From Rebecca billardiae RCC1528 (taxonomy: Eukaryota; Haptophyta), in contig OZ251228.1 of NCBI GenBank assembly GCA_965240325.2, positions 2,480,001-2,544,000 on the forward strand: 64,000 bases of DNA, in the 5' to 3' direction. This document shows positions 27,237 through 37,997 of this stretch, piece by piece. Within the stretch, counting starts at the first letter, position 1, and every line of letters starts with the position of its first letter. A program made the translations under genes and the position numbers. Below the pieces are notes generated by a model that saw nothing but the letters and a program-made list of their open reading frames with translations, did not search any database and was not told the DNA's origin.

Positions 27237-28310
27237 AGGCCACTTCACCGAAATCCAGGTTGGGGAGGATCTCCGCTGCACTGGTGGGGAGGATGTCATC
27301 CTCCCCGCTCGCCACGGCTGGGGAGGATGTCCGCCGCGCTGTCCGGTCTTTCGCCGCTGACAAAACTTTCGAAAACGAAAGTCGCGCTATGGCGGACCCG
27401 GTGTTCCCGCCCGGCGGCGAAAGGGGCGCGGGGCCGGTGGCTCGCGATCCGAAGGGCAGTAGCACGCGACCTCGCTTGGGCGGTGGCAGCGGCGCTGTGG
27501 CACAGCGTGTACCATCCGCGCGGCTGTGCGCGATCGCGCGGTCCCGTTCGTCGCCACGCCGCGCGCGACCGTTCACGCCACAGTCTTTCCGCACTGGCAT
27601 GCACCCGTTGCAAGCGCATGACGGCGGAGAGCTCAGAGAGCCCGTCACGCGCGTGACGACCGTGTGGGATGGGTTGTACAGCTTGTCTTCATGTTCAGGG
27701 AGGCACGCGCCGGCCCATGAGGCGGGCATGCGGATCATGGACGGCTGCTGTACTGTCCACAACTCCATGGCCGTGTGGCAGGCGATGACTCATCTTTCAG
27801 CAGTTAGGAATGGTCTGAACGTTGGATGGGCTCATCAGAAAGCCTACGAAGGGCAGCCTTCATATCGGCACAACCCATCCCACACGGTCGTCACGCGCGT
27901 GACGGGCTCTCTGAGCTCTCCGCCGTCATGCGCTTGCAACGGGTGCATGCCAGTGCGGAAAGACTGTGGCGTGAACGGTCGCGCGCGGCGTGGCGACGAA
28001 CGGGACCGCGCGATCGCGCACAGCCGCGCGGATGGTACACGCCGTGCCACAGCGCCGCTGCCACCGCCCAAGCGAGGTCGCGAGCTACTGCCCTTCGGAT
28101 CGCGAGCCACCGGCCCCGCGCCCCTTTCGCCGCCGGGCGGGAACACCGGGTCCGCCATAGCGCGACTTTCGTTTTCGAAAGTTTTGTCAGCGGCGAAAGA
28201 CCGGACAGCGCGGCGGACATCCTCCCCAGCCGTGGCGAGCGGGGAGGATGACATCCTCCCCACCAGTGCAGCGGAGATCCTCCCCAACCTGGATTTCGGT
28301 GAAGTGGCCT
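27237..28310. repeat. Foldback: 441-bp inverted arms, 192-bp loop
   Basis: Arms 27237-27677 and 27870-28310 are the same length and almost identical. Near its outer end each arm carries repeated GGGGAGGAT boxes. Frames open in one arm reappear in the other, which argues they are not genes. Confidence 0.9.
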
Positions 28311-28389
28311 CCGATAGTCCGCTCACGAAATCGATGCTCTAGGAATGAGTTCTTCGCGTGCGACCGGAGGCGGGAGCCCTCGCGGGTGC

Positions 28390-29370
28390 GAGCACCGATT
28401 TCTGACCCGCCGGCCTGCGGCCGGGCGGCGGCGAGTGCGATGCGGGCCAGGGCGCTGCGGGCGCGGATGTGCTCGCGGAGCCGGCGTGCGTGGACGGGCT
28501 GTTGCGGGAGAGTATCTGCCGCCATCCTGCGCCGCGCGTCTTGCGCCAAGCCTCTTTCGCCTCGGCTCAGGGCAGCGCGCACGGCGCGCGCCGCCTCAAC
28601 TGGCCAGCGACTTGCCTGCGCCGCAGCCGACCGCGCGCGCGCCGTGCGCGGCGTGGTCGGGAAGGAACGGGCGCGGCTGCCGGGCGAGATGACGACATCA
28701 TGTGCGCACGCCATGCCGCCCCGCCACGCCTTGCCGAGCGTGTCGCCGGTCCGTTTGCACGCCTCTTCGAGTTGTCACAAATGGTGTGCGGCACGGCCTC
28801 GCGGTCGTGACCCTTGTCGGGACGATCATTGAGACACAGAACAGTCCCAGACGGGCAAGCGGGATACTCTTCCATGAATGTTCATCACCGCGTGGTCATG
28901 TAGAAGTGCTGGGTGCGACGCTTCCTCGCGCGGATGCACTTTCATCATCTTCTTCGAGCTCAGGTCTGGCTTCAGGCACGACTGAAGAAATCAGCACTCG
29001 TCAACAGCTGTGCGGATCCGTTATCGTGCCCTTTCGCGGCGCCGCGGGGCGGCATAGCGTGCGCACATGATGTCGTCATCTCGCCCGGCAGCACCCCTTG
29101 TTCCTTTCCGACCACGCCGCGCACGGCGCGCGCGCGGTTGGCTGCCGGCGCGGCTGTGCTGGCCTCGAGGCGGCGCGCGCGTGCGCGCTGCCCTGAGCCG
29201 CGGCGAAAAGAGGCGTGGCGCGAGACGCGCGGCACAGGAGGGCGCCAGATACTCTCCCGCGACAGCCTGTCCACGCAAGCCGGCTCCGCGAGCACATCCG
29301 CGCCCGCAGCGCCGTGCCCCGGGCGCGCCCCGCCAACGGCGCTCGGCCGCCTTCGCCGCTGCCGCCTGCC
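28390..29370. repeat. Diverged foldback, arms about 320 bp
   Basis: 28390-28720 is related in inverted orientation to 29050-29370. The shared translation ACAHDVVISPGS appears on minus in the left arm and on plus in the right arm, with many substitutions. It is older than the 27.2-28.3 kb foldback. Confidence 0.6.
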
Positions 29371-29620
29371 GCCGAGGGCAAAAGGTCAAGATTTGGTCGG
29401 CCCTCGCCTGCCGAGCCGCCACCGGGGGCTCCCTGCCCTCTATCTCGTTGCGGCTCAATTTTGGGATTGCGAGACCAGCTCATCGATTGACGCACATCCG
29501 CACCCGCGAGACCTGAAAATCTTATTCGCGGGTAGCGACGGGTGCGTCCTCCGGCTGTTTTTCTTGTATGTCCAAACCGCGGATTCCCAGTGCAGGGGGA
29601 ACGACCTGGTAGTTTGCTTC

Positions 29621-29844
29621 CGATTTCTTCTATTACTTACTATCCAAAGATTAAGGAGCAGTACAAACGCAATCATGAGCAGCGATATGGACTCAAATGC
29701 TGCGGTTTCACACCTAAATCCACCTACAAAAATCCCCCCAAATCCTGCGCGCATCCTCGATCTTTTTGATTTTGCGGAGCACGTGCGCCGCCCCCCCCGG
29801 CTTTCGCTCACGCTCAGACCTTTCGGGGGGGCCGTGCGCCATAA
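29621..29844 (+). repeat. Dispersed repeat of about 220 bp, copy 2
   Basis: Counterpart of 14991-15208, adjoining the right end of the 2.6-kb TIR element. Bases 29845-30154 beyond it, downstream of Derlin, hold no recognisable gene. Confidence 0.85.
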
Positions 29845-30154
29845 TGAGTAGTATATTCATTCAGGCGGCTGTCAAGGTTGTCCGTCCGAGGGGCAGCCTC
29901 GTGGCTGCCCTCGTCTGGCCCTGACAAGGGGGCCCCTGGCATCAGGCACCGCGGCATGCCAGTGATGCCTCTCGCGCATGTGGCAAAAGCCATACATGTA
30001 GGCATAATGGGACCAAGCCTGAGACGCCCTGACGAAGCCAAAGCCAGCCGCCCGCCGAGTCCAATCTGCCCAGCGGATCGTGTGCCGTCGATGCCGAACG
30101 ACGGCGGCAGGCAGTCCGCGCAGACGCGGGCCGCGTGCGCCGTGCGGGTGCGGA

Positions 30155-31097
30155 CTAGCCTCCCAAGCGCTGCCCACCACCCCAGTTGTAGCCTCCGAAC
30201 GCGCCACGGTTCTGCGTGGCTGCTGGCACGGGCACATCGTCGAGGAGCTCGCGCCTGCGCAGCGCAGTCGCCACGCCGGAGACGCGAGGGCGTCAGCACG
30301 CGGCCGCCGCGCAAGCGCAACTCCAGCAGTGCATCGCACCGTCGCCGCGAGGCGTGGCGCCGGCGCGCGCGGCGCCCCGCGCGGCACGCACAGGAACTGC
30401 GGCGCTCGCAGCGGGATGCCCTGCACATCGACGAGGAAGTAGTAGACATGACCAGCGAGGATGCCGAGGAGATTCGGGATGGGCGATCCGCCCATGAGCA
30501 CAGTGATCATCACCAGGACCCACGGGAAGTAGAACGCCTGCACGGTGAAGAGCCCGAAGATGGACAGCGGCTGCGTGGGCGAGATCCGCGCCCACAGGTA
30601 CACGATCGCGGAGAGCAGCGCGGGCGCAAGGAACGGGAAGCCGCCGAGGATGGCGGAGACGATGGTGAGGACCACCGCGCACGTGGCGAGGCACCAGACG
30701 TAGTCTGCCGAGCGCCCCTGGAAGCGCGCCTGCTCGAGACCCTGCGAGTATCTGATCAGGAAGAACATGTTGAACACAAACGGCATGCCAAAACCGCCGA
30801 AGAAGAGGAGGTTGGTGAGCAATCGCCAGAGCTCGAGCCCGCCGAAGACGCGATTCAGATCGAGGTAGATCAGCTCAACCGACACGATGCCGAGCTGTGT
30901 CGCCACGGTGGACAGGAGCGCGCCTGCGCATGCGTCCAGCCATCATCAATGTCGCGCAGGCGGCGACGTCAGTCAGCACACAGGAAGGAAAGGCGGGCTG
31001 CCTGATGATGGAGACGGCACGCAGATCGCAGCATACCTGAGAGGTAGTAACGCGTGACCACGGGGAGCGACTGGAACCAGTCCGCCGGGCTGCTCAT
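30155..31097 (-). CDS. Derlin (DER1 family), three exons, 230 aa
   Basis: Derlins are rhomboid-fold membrane proteins of ER-associated degradation; plastid-bearing algae also use a symbiont copy for protein import. Exons on minus: 31097-31037, 30923-30392, 30254-30155. Exon 1 encodes MSSPADWFQSLPVVTRYYLS, the classic N-terminal W...P.VTR signature. Exon 2 carries the transmembrane core, including LNRVFGGLELWRLLTNLLFF and GHVYYFL. Exon 3 ends with GGYNWGGGQRLGG, a normal Derlin C-terminus. Introns are 113 and 137 bp with donors GTATGC and GTGCGT and acceptors GCGCAG. Joining is in phase and gives a family-typical length. Read without splicing, exon 2 runs on to 29872 with non-family sequence. 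A palindromic element lies about 120 bp upstream of the start. Confidence 0.92.
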
Positions 31098-31215
31098 GGC
31101 GGACGAGCGGCAAGGGGCACGCCTTGCTGACGTCAGCCTTTTTTCATCCGAGTCGTCGCGTCGATCGAAAAAATAACGCGAGTTTATTATTCTTTTTCTC
31201 TGGACCACTCTGAAC

Positions 31216-32783
31216 TTCATAGCGGAGAGGACCGCTGAGGGACCCTGGCGAGGCTTACGCCGGTCGCCAGTGAAAACCTCAGCCGCGCCGCGAGATCATA
31301 CGGAGCTGGCTGCGAGATCGCGCTTTCGAGGCGGCGGGCCGGCGGCGGGCGGGAGCGCGCGCCGGCGCTCTCGCGCGCGCTCGCTGCCCGCAGCGCGCGC
31401 GACAGGTCGTCGCGAGCGCGTGCACACCGGCGCTAGGGTAAATGTCACCTGCGCCCGCCGCTGGCTCGCGCCTGCGCGCTCTCCTCCGCCGGCTGCGGCC
31501 CTTGCGAGCGCTCGCTGTGTCCCGCGCCGGTTCCAAGGAGTCGCGGAAGCAAGGTTGCGCGGCCAGCGAAGTGCGGCGTTTGCGGCTTCGCGCGCGCGGG
31601 CGCGACGCAGCGAATGGCTCGCGTGAGCTGAACACCCAGTACCGCTCGCCGCGTGCGACACGTTCCGACCGTCTGCCCCGCGCTCGACGACGAGGAGCGC
31701 TGCTCGGACACCGTGCTTGGTAGACGGGTCGGCGCTCGGCAGCCGCGCGTCGTCGCGCAGAAGAGGCCGCGCGTGGCCGCCGCAGCTGCAGTGAAATGTG
31801 GCCTAGATCCAAATCGTGTCATGAGTTGCGGAAGAACGCGTGCCTCGCCTCAGCGGTCACTGTTGCCCGTGCATGGCGCGCGGCACGCAAGTTGTCTTCA
31901 GAAAGTGTCCCGAGATCACGTGCCGCCACCGATCGTAGCGGCGTGAGCCGTTGCGCGGAAGAGCTGCGCTCAAGAGCCTCGTGCATGTGTCCTCCGCGCG
32001 CTGCCAGAGCCACTCCATCGAGTGCTTTAAGTCGCCTACCGATGGAGTACGATTGGTTCTAAGTGCAAGGCCACTGCCAACAGCACAGCAGATGTGTGGC
32101 CTGGAGCTCATATCGAGTCGCTCGATCTTGAGTTCGGCGTGATCGCTGAGGCGAGGCACGCGTTCTTCCGCAACTCATGACACGATTTGGATCTAGGCCA
32201 CATTTCACTGCAGCTGCGGCGGCCACGCGCGGCCTCTTCTGCGCGACGACGCGCGGCTGCCGAGCGCCGACCCGTCTACCAAGCACGGTGTCCGAGCAGC
32301 GCTCCTCGTCGTCGAGCGCGGGGCAGACGGTCGGAACGTGTCGCACGCGGCGAGCGGTACTGGGTGTTCAGCTCACGCGAGCCATTCGCTGCGTCGCGCC
32401 CGCGCGCGCGAAGCCGCAAACGCCGCACTTCGCTGGCCGCGCAACCTTGCTTCCGCGACTCCTTGGAACCGGCGCGGGACACAGCGAGCGCTCGCAAGGG
32501 CCGCAGCCGGCGGAGGAGAGCGCGCAGGCGCGAGCCAGCGGCGGGCGCAGGTGACATTTACCCTAGCGCCGGTGTGCACGCGCTCGCGACGACCTGTCGC
32601 GCGCGCTGCGGGCAGCGAGCGCGCGCGAGAGCGCCGGCGCGCGCTCCCGCCCGCCGCCGGCCCGCCGCCTCGAAAGCGCGATCTCGCAGCCAGCTCCGTA
32701 TGATCTCGCGGCGCGGCTGAGGTTTTCACTGGCGACCGGCGTAAGCCTCGCCAGGGTCCCTCAGCGGTCCTCTCCGCTATGAA
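31216..32783. mobile_element. 1.57-kb near-perfect palindromic (foldback) element
   Basis: Two 640-bp arms (31216-31855 and 32144-32783) are equal in length and identical over every stretch I compared, separated by a 288-bp loop. Ends are TTCATAGCGG / CCGCTATGAA. Immediate flanks ACTCTGAAC and ACTCTGTGC agree at 7 of 9 positions, suggesting an aged 9-bp target duplication. No transposase. Every frame open in the left arm is open in mirror image in the right. Confidence 0.85.
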
Positions 32784-32993
32784 ACTCTGTGCGCGGAGCA
32801 GCAGTGCTGATGTGCACATTGAACATGCGCACTGGCGGGTCCCGGTGGCGCGCGGTGGCGCCGCGCGCGTGCTACTCGCTAATATTGCAACTTCCGTCGC
32901 CGACGTCACATTCATACATCGCAGGATAAGTGCTGCGAAACTAGCCAGCTACGAGGATTGTCTGTCTCTCCTGACAACATCAGCAGCAGAATG

Positions 32994-33616
32994 TTACATC
33001 TTGAAGAACTTGCCTGCGAGCGTTGACGCGGGGCGGGGTGCGGGCCACGGGACAGCGGACGTGGTGACACGGACGCGGGCGATTGTTGAGCAAGTGCCGG
33101 GGCATAGAGGCCGCGCTGAGCGAGTGCGCGTGGGCGCGCGATACGCGCCATACCGCTGGATTGTCCCGAGTACAGGAACTCGCCCGGGTGTTTGAGCGTG
33201 TACGCCTCCGCAAACTTGGCCTCTTCCGAGAGCGAGAGGTGGTGCTGGAATCGCGAGTTCTTGTCGCGCTTCGCAGTGTGCGCGTACCAGCCGCACTCCT
33301 GCGCGGCTGTCTGCGGCTCGTCGTATTTCTCGTGCGGTAGCCGGTTTGTGCGTAGCATGGCGTTGATCGTCTCCTTGACGTCGCTCGGCGCGCTCGCGAT
33401 GTCGATGTCCTCGTTGAACACCATGCCCACCTTCCCGGTCACCGTCGGCTGCTCTCGCCCCATGCCATTGTTCATGGCGACTGAGCGGCCGGGGTTGGCC
33501 GAGTAGTGGGTCTTCTTCCCTCGAGCGACCACAGCCTGCTCTTTGGACACATGCTTGGCCCAAATCTGCTGCACCGCCACCTGGTTGCCCTCGAAGATGG
33601 GCGACTCCCAGTTCAT
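32994..33616 (-). CDS. CFAP144: CFAP144/FAM183-like flagellar axoneme protein, at least 160 aa
   Basis: Similar to the small microtubule inner protein of motile cilia. Key segments are LPHEKYDEPQTAAQECGWY and FQHHLSLSE, corresponding to the conserved PQT..QEYGWY and FHH blocks. Proposed exons on minus: 33616-33154 and 33013-32994. The donor GTATGG after SGQSS and acceptor TCGCAG join in phase to give a short last exon ending GKFFKM-stop. Without splicing the frame continues in low-complexity sequence to 32912. The Met at 33616 (MNWESPIF) is a conservative start. A CCGCAG acceptor-like site just upstream and open sequence to 33793 leave room for a further 5' exon. The gene implies a flagellated life stage. 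Confidence 0.75.
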
Positions 33617-33972
33617 CCCCGGTTTCTGCGGGCACGTGCGCGCGTGGCGGGCACGGGCACGGGGCGCGGTCGTGGGAGGGGTTGCACGTGAGGTGGCCAC
33701 ATGCGGTCCACGTCCGACGAATAGCCGGTGACCAGCGCGCGCGTACGGAATTGCGGAACGCCATCCTCCCGTGCCGCGAACGCTCACGGCCACGCCGCCC
33801 TGCTGGTTACAAGGCCGTCAGCGGGCTGCGCCGCGAAACAGTCTTCTCTTCTGCTTTCTGCAGCGAGGTTTTTTTCGATGCTGGATGTTATTTTCCGACA
33901 GCTCCGCGCGCGACACTTCATTTCGATCTGGTGCCAACGCGCGCCCTCGGCCGCCCTCAGCGGCGCTCCGCC

Positions 33973-35355
33973 TCAGGCCCCGACGCCGAGCGCGCCATCA
34001 ATCACCGCCTGCAGCTTGTCCAGACCTTTGGCGGCCTTGGCGCTGATGCCGACGACGGCGAGCGGGCGCGAGAGCTCCGCATTCTCGGCGCACAGCCCGT
34101 CCGCCAGGCTCTCGATCTCGCGCACCGCGCGCTCCTTGAGCTCGCGCGCGCCGTCCGCGCCGCCCATCTCGATGGCGAGATCGAGCTTGTTGAGCGCGAC
34201 GGCGTGCGGCCGCTGCACGTACTCGGGGTTGTACAGCGCGAGCTCGCGGTGGAGCGCGGCGTACTGCTCGGCGGGGCTGAGCTCCGAGCTCGCGGCGTCG
34301 AGCACGTACAGCAGCACGCGGCACCGGCGCACGTGCCGCAGGAAGAGCCGGCCCAGCCCGCGGCCGCGGTGCGCGTCCGCAATCAGCCCAGGCAGGTCCA
34401 CCAGCACAGGCCGCTCGGCGCCCGCCTCCTCGGCGGCGCCGGCGGGCTCGACGCGGCCGACGTTGGGGATGAGCGTGGTGAACGGGTACGCGCCGATCGT
34501 CGGCTTCGCGCGCGTCAGCCGCGCGAGCAGCGTCGACTTGCCCGCGTTCGGGAAGCCGATGAAGCCGACATCTGCGACGGTGCGCAGGATGAGCTCGAGC
34601 TCGGCGTCGTCGCCCGGCTGGCCGCGTGCCATCTCCTTCTGGTCGGCGGCGCTGAGCCGGGTCTCGGCGGGCCCGCGCGGGTCGTCGAAGAGGAACAGCC
34701 CGCCCTCGCCGCCCTCGGCGACCACGACCTCGTCGTCCGGCGAGACGAGGTCGGCGAGCAGTCGGCCTTGCTTCGTCCTGACGACCGTGCCGGGCGGCAC
34801 GGGCACGCGCGTCGGCCGCGCGTCGTACATGTTGAGCGCGTCGGCTGAGATGCCGCGCAGCCGACTCTCGGCCTCGGCCCAGCTGCGCTGCCGCCGGTAG
34901 TTCACCAGGCCCTCGCATCGCCCGCCGTCCGCGGCCTTGATCAGCGGCCGCGCACCGACTGCCTCTGTGAGGTTGAGCAGCGTCTGAACGGACGTGTCGA
35001 CGTACAGCACGACGTCGCCGCCGCGCCCGCCGCCGAAGGGCGGGATCAGCTCGCCGAGGTTGTCACGGTCGAGACCCTGCGACGACTTTGGAAGCCGCTC
35101 CACCCGCCCGTCGCCGCCGCGGCCGGCGCGCACCGCGAGGCGCGCCGAATCGAACTCGGTCACGGCCTGCTGGCGCGCCTCGCGCGGCTGCGGCGTGGCG
35201 CTTGCGCACGCTGAAACAAAGGCGCGTGTCGCGCGCGTCGAGAGGCCGAGATGGGCGCGCGGGCGCACCCCCACGCGTGCTGGGTACACGCGCGCTCCCG
35301 CGTCCAGCGCGGCGCACGCCACGACGACGAGCACCCGCGCCGCCGCCACCATCAT
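33973..35355 (-). CDS. OBG: Obg-family GTPase, organelle-targeted, 460 aa
   Basis: Obg proteins bind the large ribosomal subunit and act in ribosome maturation. The Obg domain (about 65-250) has glycine-rich segments AGRGGDG and FGGGRGGDV and the sequence VPVPPGTVV. The GTPase domain has G1 GFPNAGKST (267-275), G3 DLPG (320-323), G4 NKLD (389-392) and G5 GISAK near 436-440. The stretch between about 140 and 180 departs from the usual glycine-rich Obg loop and looks like a lineage-specific replacement. The N-terminus has a hydrophobic segment (4-19) followed by an Arg-rich, acid-free region to residue 55, compatible with plastid import through a secondary envelope. Single exon, intact. It lies upstream of CFAP144 on the same strand with about 180-360 bp between. 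Confidence 0.93.
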   Translation of the reverse strand: MMVAAARVLVVVACAALDAGARVYPARVGVRPRAHLGLSTRATRAFVSACASATPQPREARQQAVTEFDSARLAVRAGRGGDGRVERLPKSSQGLDRDNLGELIPPFGGGRGGDVVLYVDTSVQTLLNLTEAVGARPLIKAADGGRCEGLVNYRRQRSWAEAESRLRGISADALNMYDARPTRVPVPPGTVVRTKQGRLLADLVSPDDEVVVAEGGEGGLFLFDDPRGPAETRLSAADQKEMARGQPGDDAELELILRTVADVGFIGFPNAGKSTLLARLTRAKPTIGAYPFTTLIPNVGRVEPAGAAEEAGAERPVLVDLPGLIADAHRGRGLGRLFLRHVRRCRVLLYVLDAASSELSPAEQYAALHRELALYNPEYVQRPHAVALNKLDLAIEMGGADGARELKERAVREIESLADGLCAENAELSRPLAVVGISAKAAKGLDKLQAVIDGALGVGA

Positions 35356-35519
35356 CTATTCGCAATATGGATTTGATGGTCCTTTGATGACTCTTCGTCG
35401 TTCCACGGCCGCGCTGGCCGGCGCGTTCCCGGCCCGCCTCGTCAACACACGCGCCCGCCCCGGCTGCGCCGCCGGGCGACGCAGGCGCCAGTCGGTGCGC
35501 TACGCACAAGCTGGCCGGC

Positions 35520-36911
35520 ATGGTCAACGCGAAGAACCCCAAGTGCGGTCACGCCGGCTGCACCACGCAGCCTACGTTCAGCATGCCGGGCGACGCGCGC
35601 GCCAGCTGGTGCGCTGCGCACAAGCTGGCCGGCATGGTCGACGTGAGGAACCCCAAGTGTGATCACGCGGGCTGCACCACGCGGCCTAACTTCGGCATGC
35701 CGGGCGACGCGCGCGCCAGCCGATGCGCCACGCACAAGCTGGCCGGCATGGTCGACGTGAAGCACCCCAAGTGTGATCACACGGGCTGCACCAAGCAGCC
35801 TAACTTCGGCATGCCGGGCGACGCGCGCGCCAGCCGGTGCGCTACGCACAAGCTGGCCGGCATGGTCAACGTGAAGAAACCCAACTGTGATCACACTGGC
35901 TGCACCACGGTGCCTTACTTTGGCATGCCGGGCGACGCGCGCGCCAGCCGGTGTGCTACGCACAAGCTGGCCGGCATGGTCGACGTGAGGAGCCGCAAGT
36001 GTGATCACGCGGGCTGCAGCAAAGTGCCTTCTTTCGGCATGCTGGGCGACGCGCGCGCCAGCCGGTGCGCCACGCACAAGCTGGCCGGCATGACCGACGT
36101 GGTGAGCCGCAAGTGTGATCACACGGGCTGCACCAAGCAGCCTAACTTCGGCATGCCGGGCGACGCGCGCGCCAGCCGGTGCGCTACGCACAAGCTGGCC
36201 GGCATGGTGGACGTGAAGCACCCCAAGTGTGATCACGCCGGCTGCACCACGGTGCCTTACTTTGGCATGCCGGGCGACGCGCGCGCCAGCCGGTGTGCTA
36301 CGCACAAGCTGGCCGGCATGGTCGACGTGAGGAGCCCCAAGTGTGATCACACGGGCTGCAGCAAGGTGCCTTCTTTCGGCATGCCGGGCGACGTGCGCGC
36401 CAGCCGGTGCGCTACGCACAAGCCGGCCGGCATGCTCAACACTCAGCTCGCCGTCCCCAAGCGCAGGCTGGAGCATGGCACCGGCGACCAGGGCACACGC
36501 GCAGCGAAGCGACAGCACAAACCCACCAGCTGCGTTGCTGCATTATCGGACGCCGCGCCGCAGGTGTCTGCACCGCCGCCGCTGGTCGCAGTCAGCATCG
36601 TCCGCTGGCGCGCGCCAGATGGCACGATCCATTCGATTGACGACGGGGTGGTCAATGATGGTGCCCTGGGCCTGCACGAGCTGCATCAGCGTGGCAACGC
36701 AGGTGGCGATGCAATCCGGGCTGCCAGTGGCAGCCACGGCCAGGGACTACCAGCAAGTATCAACACCACCTCTGCGCCAGCAGCTGCTCCACCATCATCA
36801 TCGATGGCAGTGACGGGAGCACGACGGCAGCAACCACAGGTCATACCGGTGGTGATGGCCAGGAGGGTCCGATGGGTCGACGCCAGGCAGGATGCTGGGA
36901 ATTCGTCGTGA
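35520..36911 (+). CDS. EsV-1-7 cysteine-repeat protein 1, 463 aa
   Basis: Eight complete tandem repeats of 38 residues, pattern C-x4-C-x16-C-x2-H-x12, each like CDHAGCTTRPNFGMPGDARA and ending SRCATHKLAGM. This is the EsV-1-7 repeat, named from the Ectocarpus virus protein and found in the brown-algal developmental regulator IMMEDIATE UPRIGHT. It is thought to be a zinc-binding-like fold; its biochemical role is not established. DNA period is 114 bp. Upstream of the first Met, in frame, are residues of a ninth, half repeat (SRCATHKLAGM) back to about 35430 without an ATG, so a 5' exon is likely missing. The tail begins NTQLAV and contains basic clusters (KRRLEHGTGDQGTRAAKRQH), a possible bipartite nuclear signal, then diverges from the tails of the other two copies. 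Confidence 0.85.
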   Translation: MVNAKNPKCGHAGCTTQPTFSMPGDARASWCAAHKLAGMVDVRNPKCDHAGCTTRPNFGMPGDARASRCATHKLAGMVDVKHPKCDHTGCTKQPNFGMPGDARASRCATHKLAGMVNVKKPNCDHTGCTTVPYFGMPGDARASRCATHKLAGMVDVRSRKCDHAGCSKVPSFGMLGDARASRCATHKLAGMTDVVSRKCDHTGCTKQPNFGMPGDARASRCATHKLAGMVDVKHPKCDHAGCTTVPYFGMPGDARASRCATHKLAGMVDVRSPKCDHTGCSKVPSFGMPGDVRASRCATHKPAGMLNTQLAVPKRRLEHGTGDQGTRAAKRQHKPTSCVAALSDAAPQVSAPPPLVAVSIVRWRAPDGTIHSIDDGVVNDGALGLHELHQRGNAGGDAIRAASGSHGQGLPASINTTSAPAAAPPSSSMAVTGARRQQPQVIPVVMARRVRWVDARQDAGNSS

Positions 36912-37490
36912 CTGGTGACCGTCACGTGTGTCAGTGTCACGCCCAACAGGCGACACAGCCGGCACACCGGGCGTGATCACGTGCCATCACTCTGACGCAG
37001 CTCGGACGGTACGGTTACGAGTGCATGACTAGTGACCTACCGTACATACAGTAAGGTCCAGCCAGCTGACCAAGCAGAACAGGCTACACCATCGTCCACC
37101 ATTGGACGCACCATGACCAGCCACTGACCAAGTAGGCGACGACATCATCCGCACCAGCTGCTGACCAAGTACTAGTGAAGTAGGGGACGGCCTGGCCGAC
37201 GCCAACATGCTCACTCGCCTTTGATTTGGTACCCGCATGCACTTCCTGGGGCTGGTGGGCCTGACGACGTCGTCGACGACAACAACGACATCCGCCATGG
37301 GGACCAACATCAAACAAAGTGCTCACACCACTGCCACTGCTGCAAGCATCGACCAGTACCACTACCTAGACGAATCAGGAGAGCTGCGCCCTCGTGCCTG
37401 TGTCTTTAAATCATAGAATTAGTCTATAAAGGTAGTTACTCGGACTGCTTACGACGAGTTACGGCGCCGAATACGGGCGCGGCCGCCGCA
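36912..37490. other. Intergenic, with a 53-bp repeat shared with 45.8 kb
   Basis: 37368-37420 is identical to 45824-45876. In one frame it encodes DESGELRPRACVFKS then a stop, preceded here by about 24 open codons from a Met at 37294. It may be the 3' exon of an unrecognised gene. The rest of the interval has no identified feature. Confidence 0.5.
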
Positions 37491-37491
37491 A

Positions 37492-37591
<100 letters not shown>

Positions 37592-37997
37592 ATACACAGT
37601 ACAGCAACTGGGCACGGACCTGCGACAAGGCATGCCGCCTTTCCCCACGCGCCCTTCAGGTTGTCCCGGCTCAGCCGGTCGCTTCGGCGGCCGACGGGCC
37701 CTCGGCCGGCTCCCCCTTCCCGGGGACTCGGTGGGGCACCGCCAGGAGTGTCTCGCGGCGGGCGGGCCGAGCGCGCGGGTCGCCAGCTGACCCCGCGACG
37801 TTCGATTCGACTGCTCTGCGCTGGCACGTGCACGCGGAGATCAACCACACGCAGCGGGTCCGGGATAGGCACTGGCACCCTCTTTCTCCAGCCGGCCGCC
37901 GGCTGCATCGCCTTGCGGGGCGATGCAGCAGGTGGACGCCGCTGCACCCATCTGGCCCTTGGCGCTGGCCTCCTCCGTGCCCCTCGCTCCACCCTAG

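Larger units (their letters stand above)
27007..29611. mobile_element. 2.6-kb element with 38-bp perfect TIRs containing two foldbacks
   Basis: TIRs at 27007-27044 and 29574-29611 are exact reverse complements (TACCAGGTCGTTCCCC...). The element interrupts a copy of the dispersed repeat. The intact counterpart is at about 14950-15208, where the flanks GTCCTAT and CGATTTCTTC lie about 12 bp apart. Inside are a 441-bp inverted repeat pair (27237-27677/27870-28310) and a second, more diverged pair (about 28390-28720/29050-29370). No transposase is recognised, so it is probably non-autonomous. No clear target duplication was seen. Confidence 0.75.

Noticed and set aside
27296-28326. Several 100-160-codon frames on both strands
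   Set aside because: They lie in the arms of a foldback and have no family similarity.
29872-30391. Continuation of the Derlin frame to a 344-residue protein
   Set aside because: After FL the sequence loses all family similarity, while splicing to 30254-30155 gives the proper C-terminus in phase.
31279-32720. Two identical 177-codon frames in mirror orientation
   Set aside because: They lie in the arms of a palindromic element, with other frames equally open; no domain.
35520-36430. Regular 114-bp repeats considered as a CRISPR-like or satellite array
   Set aside because: The period is a multiple of three, the frame is open and the C/H pattern is conserved; no unique spacers are present.
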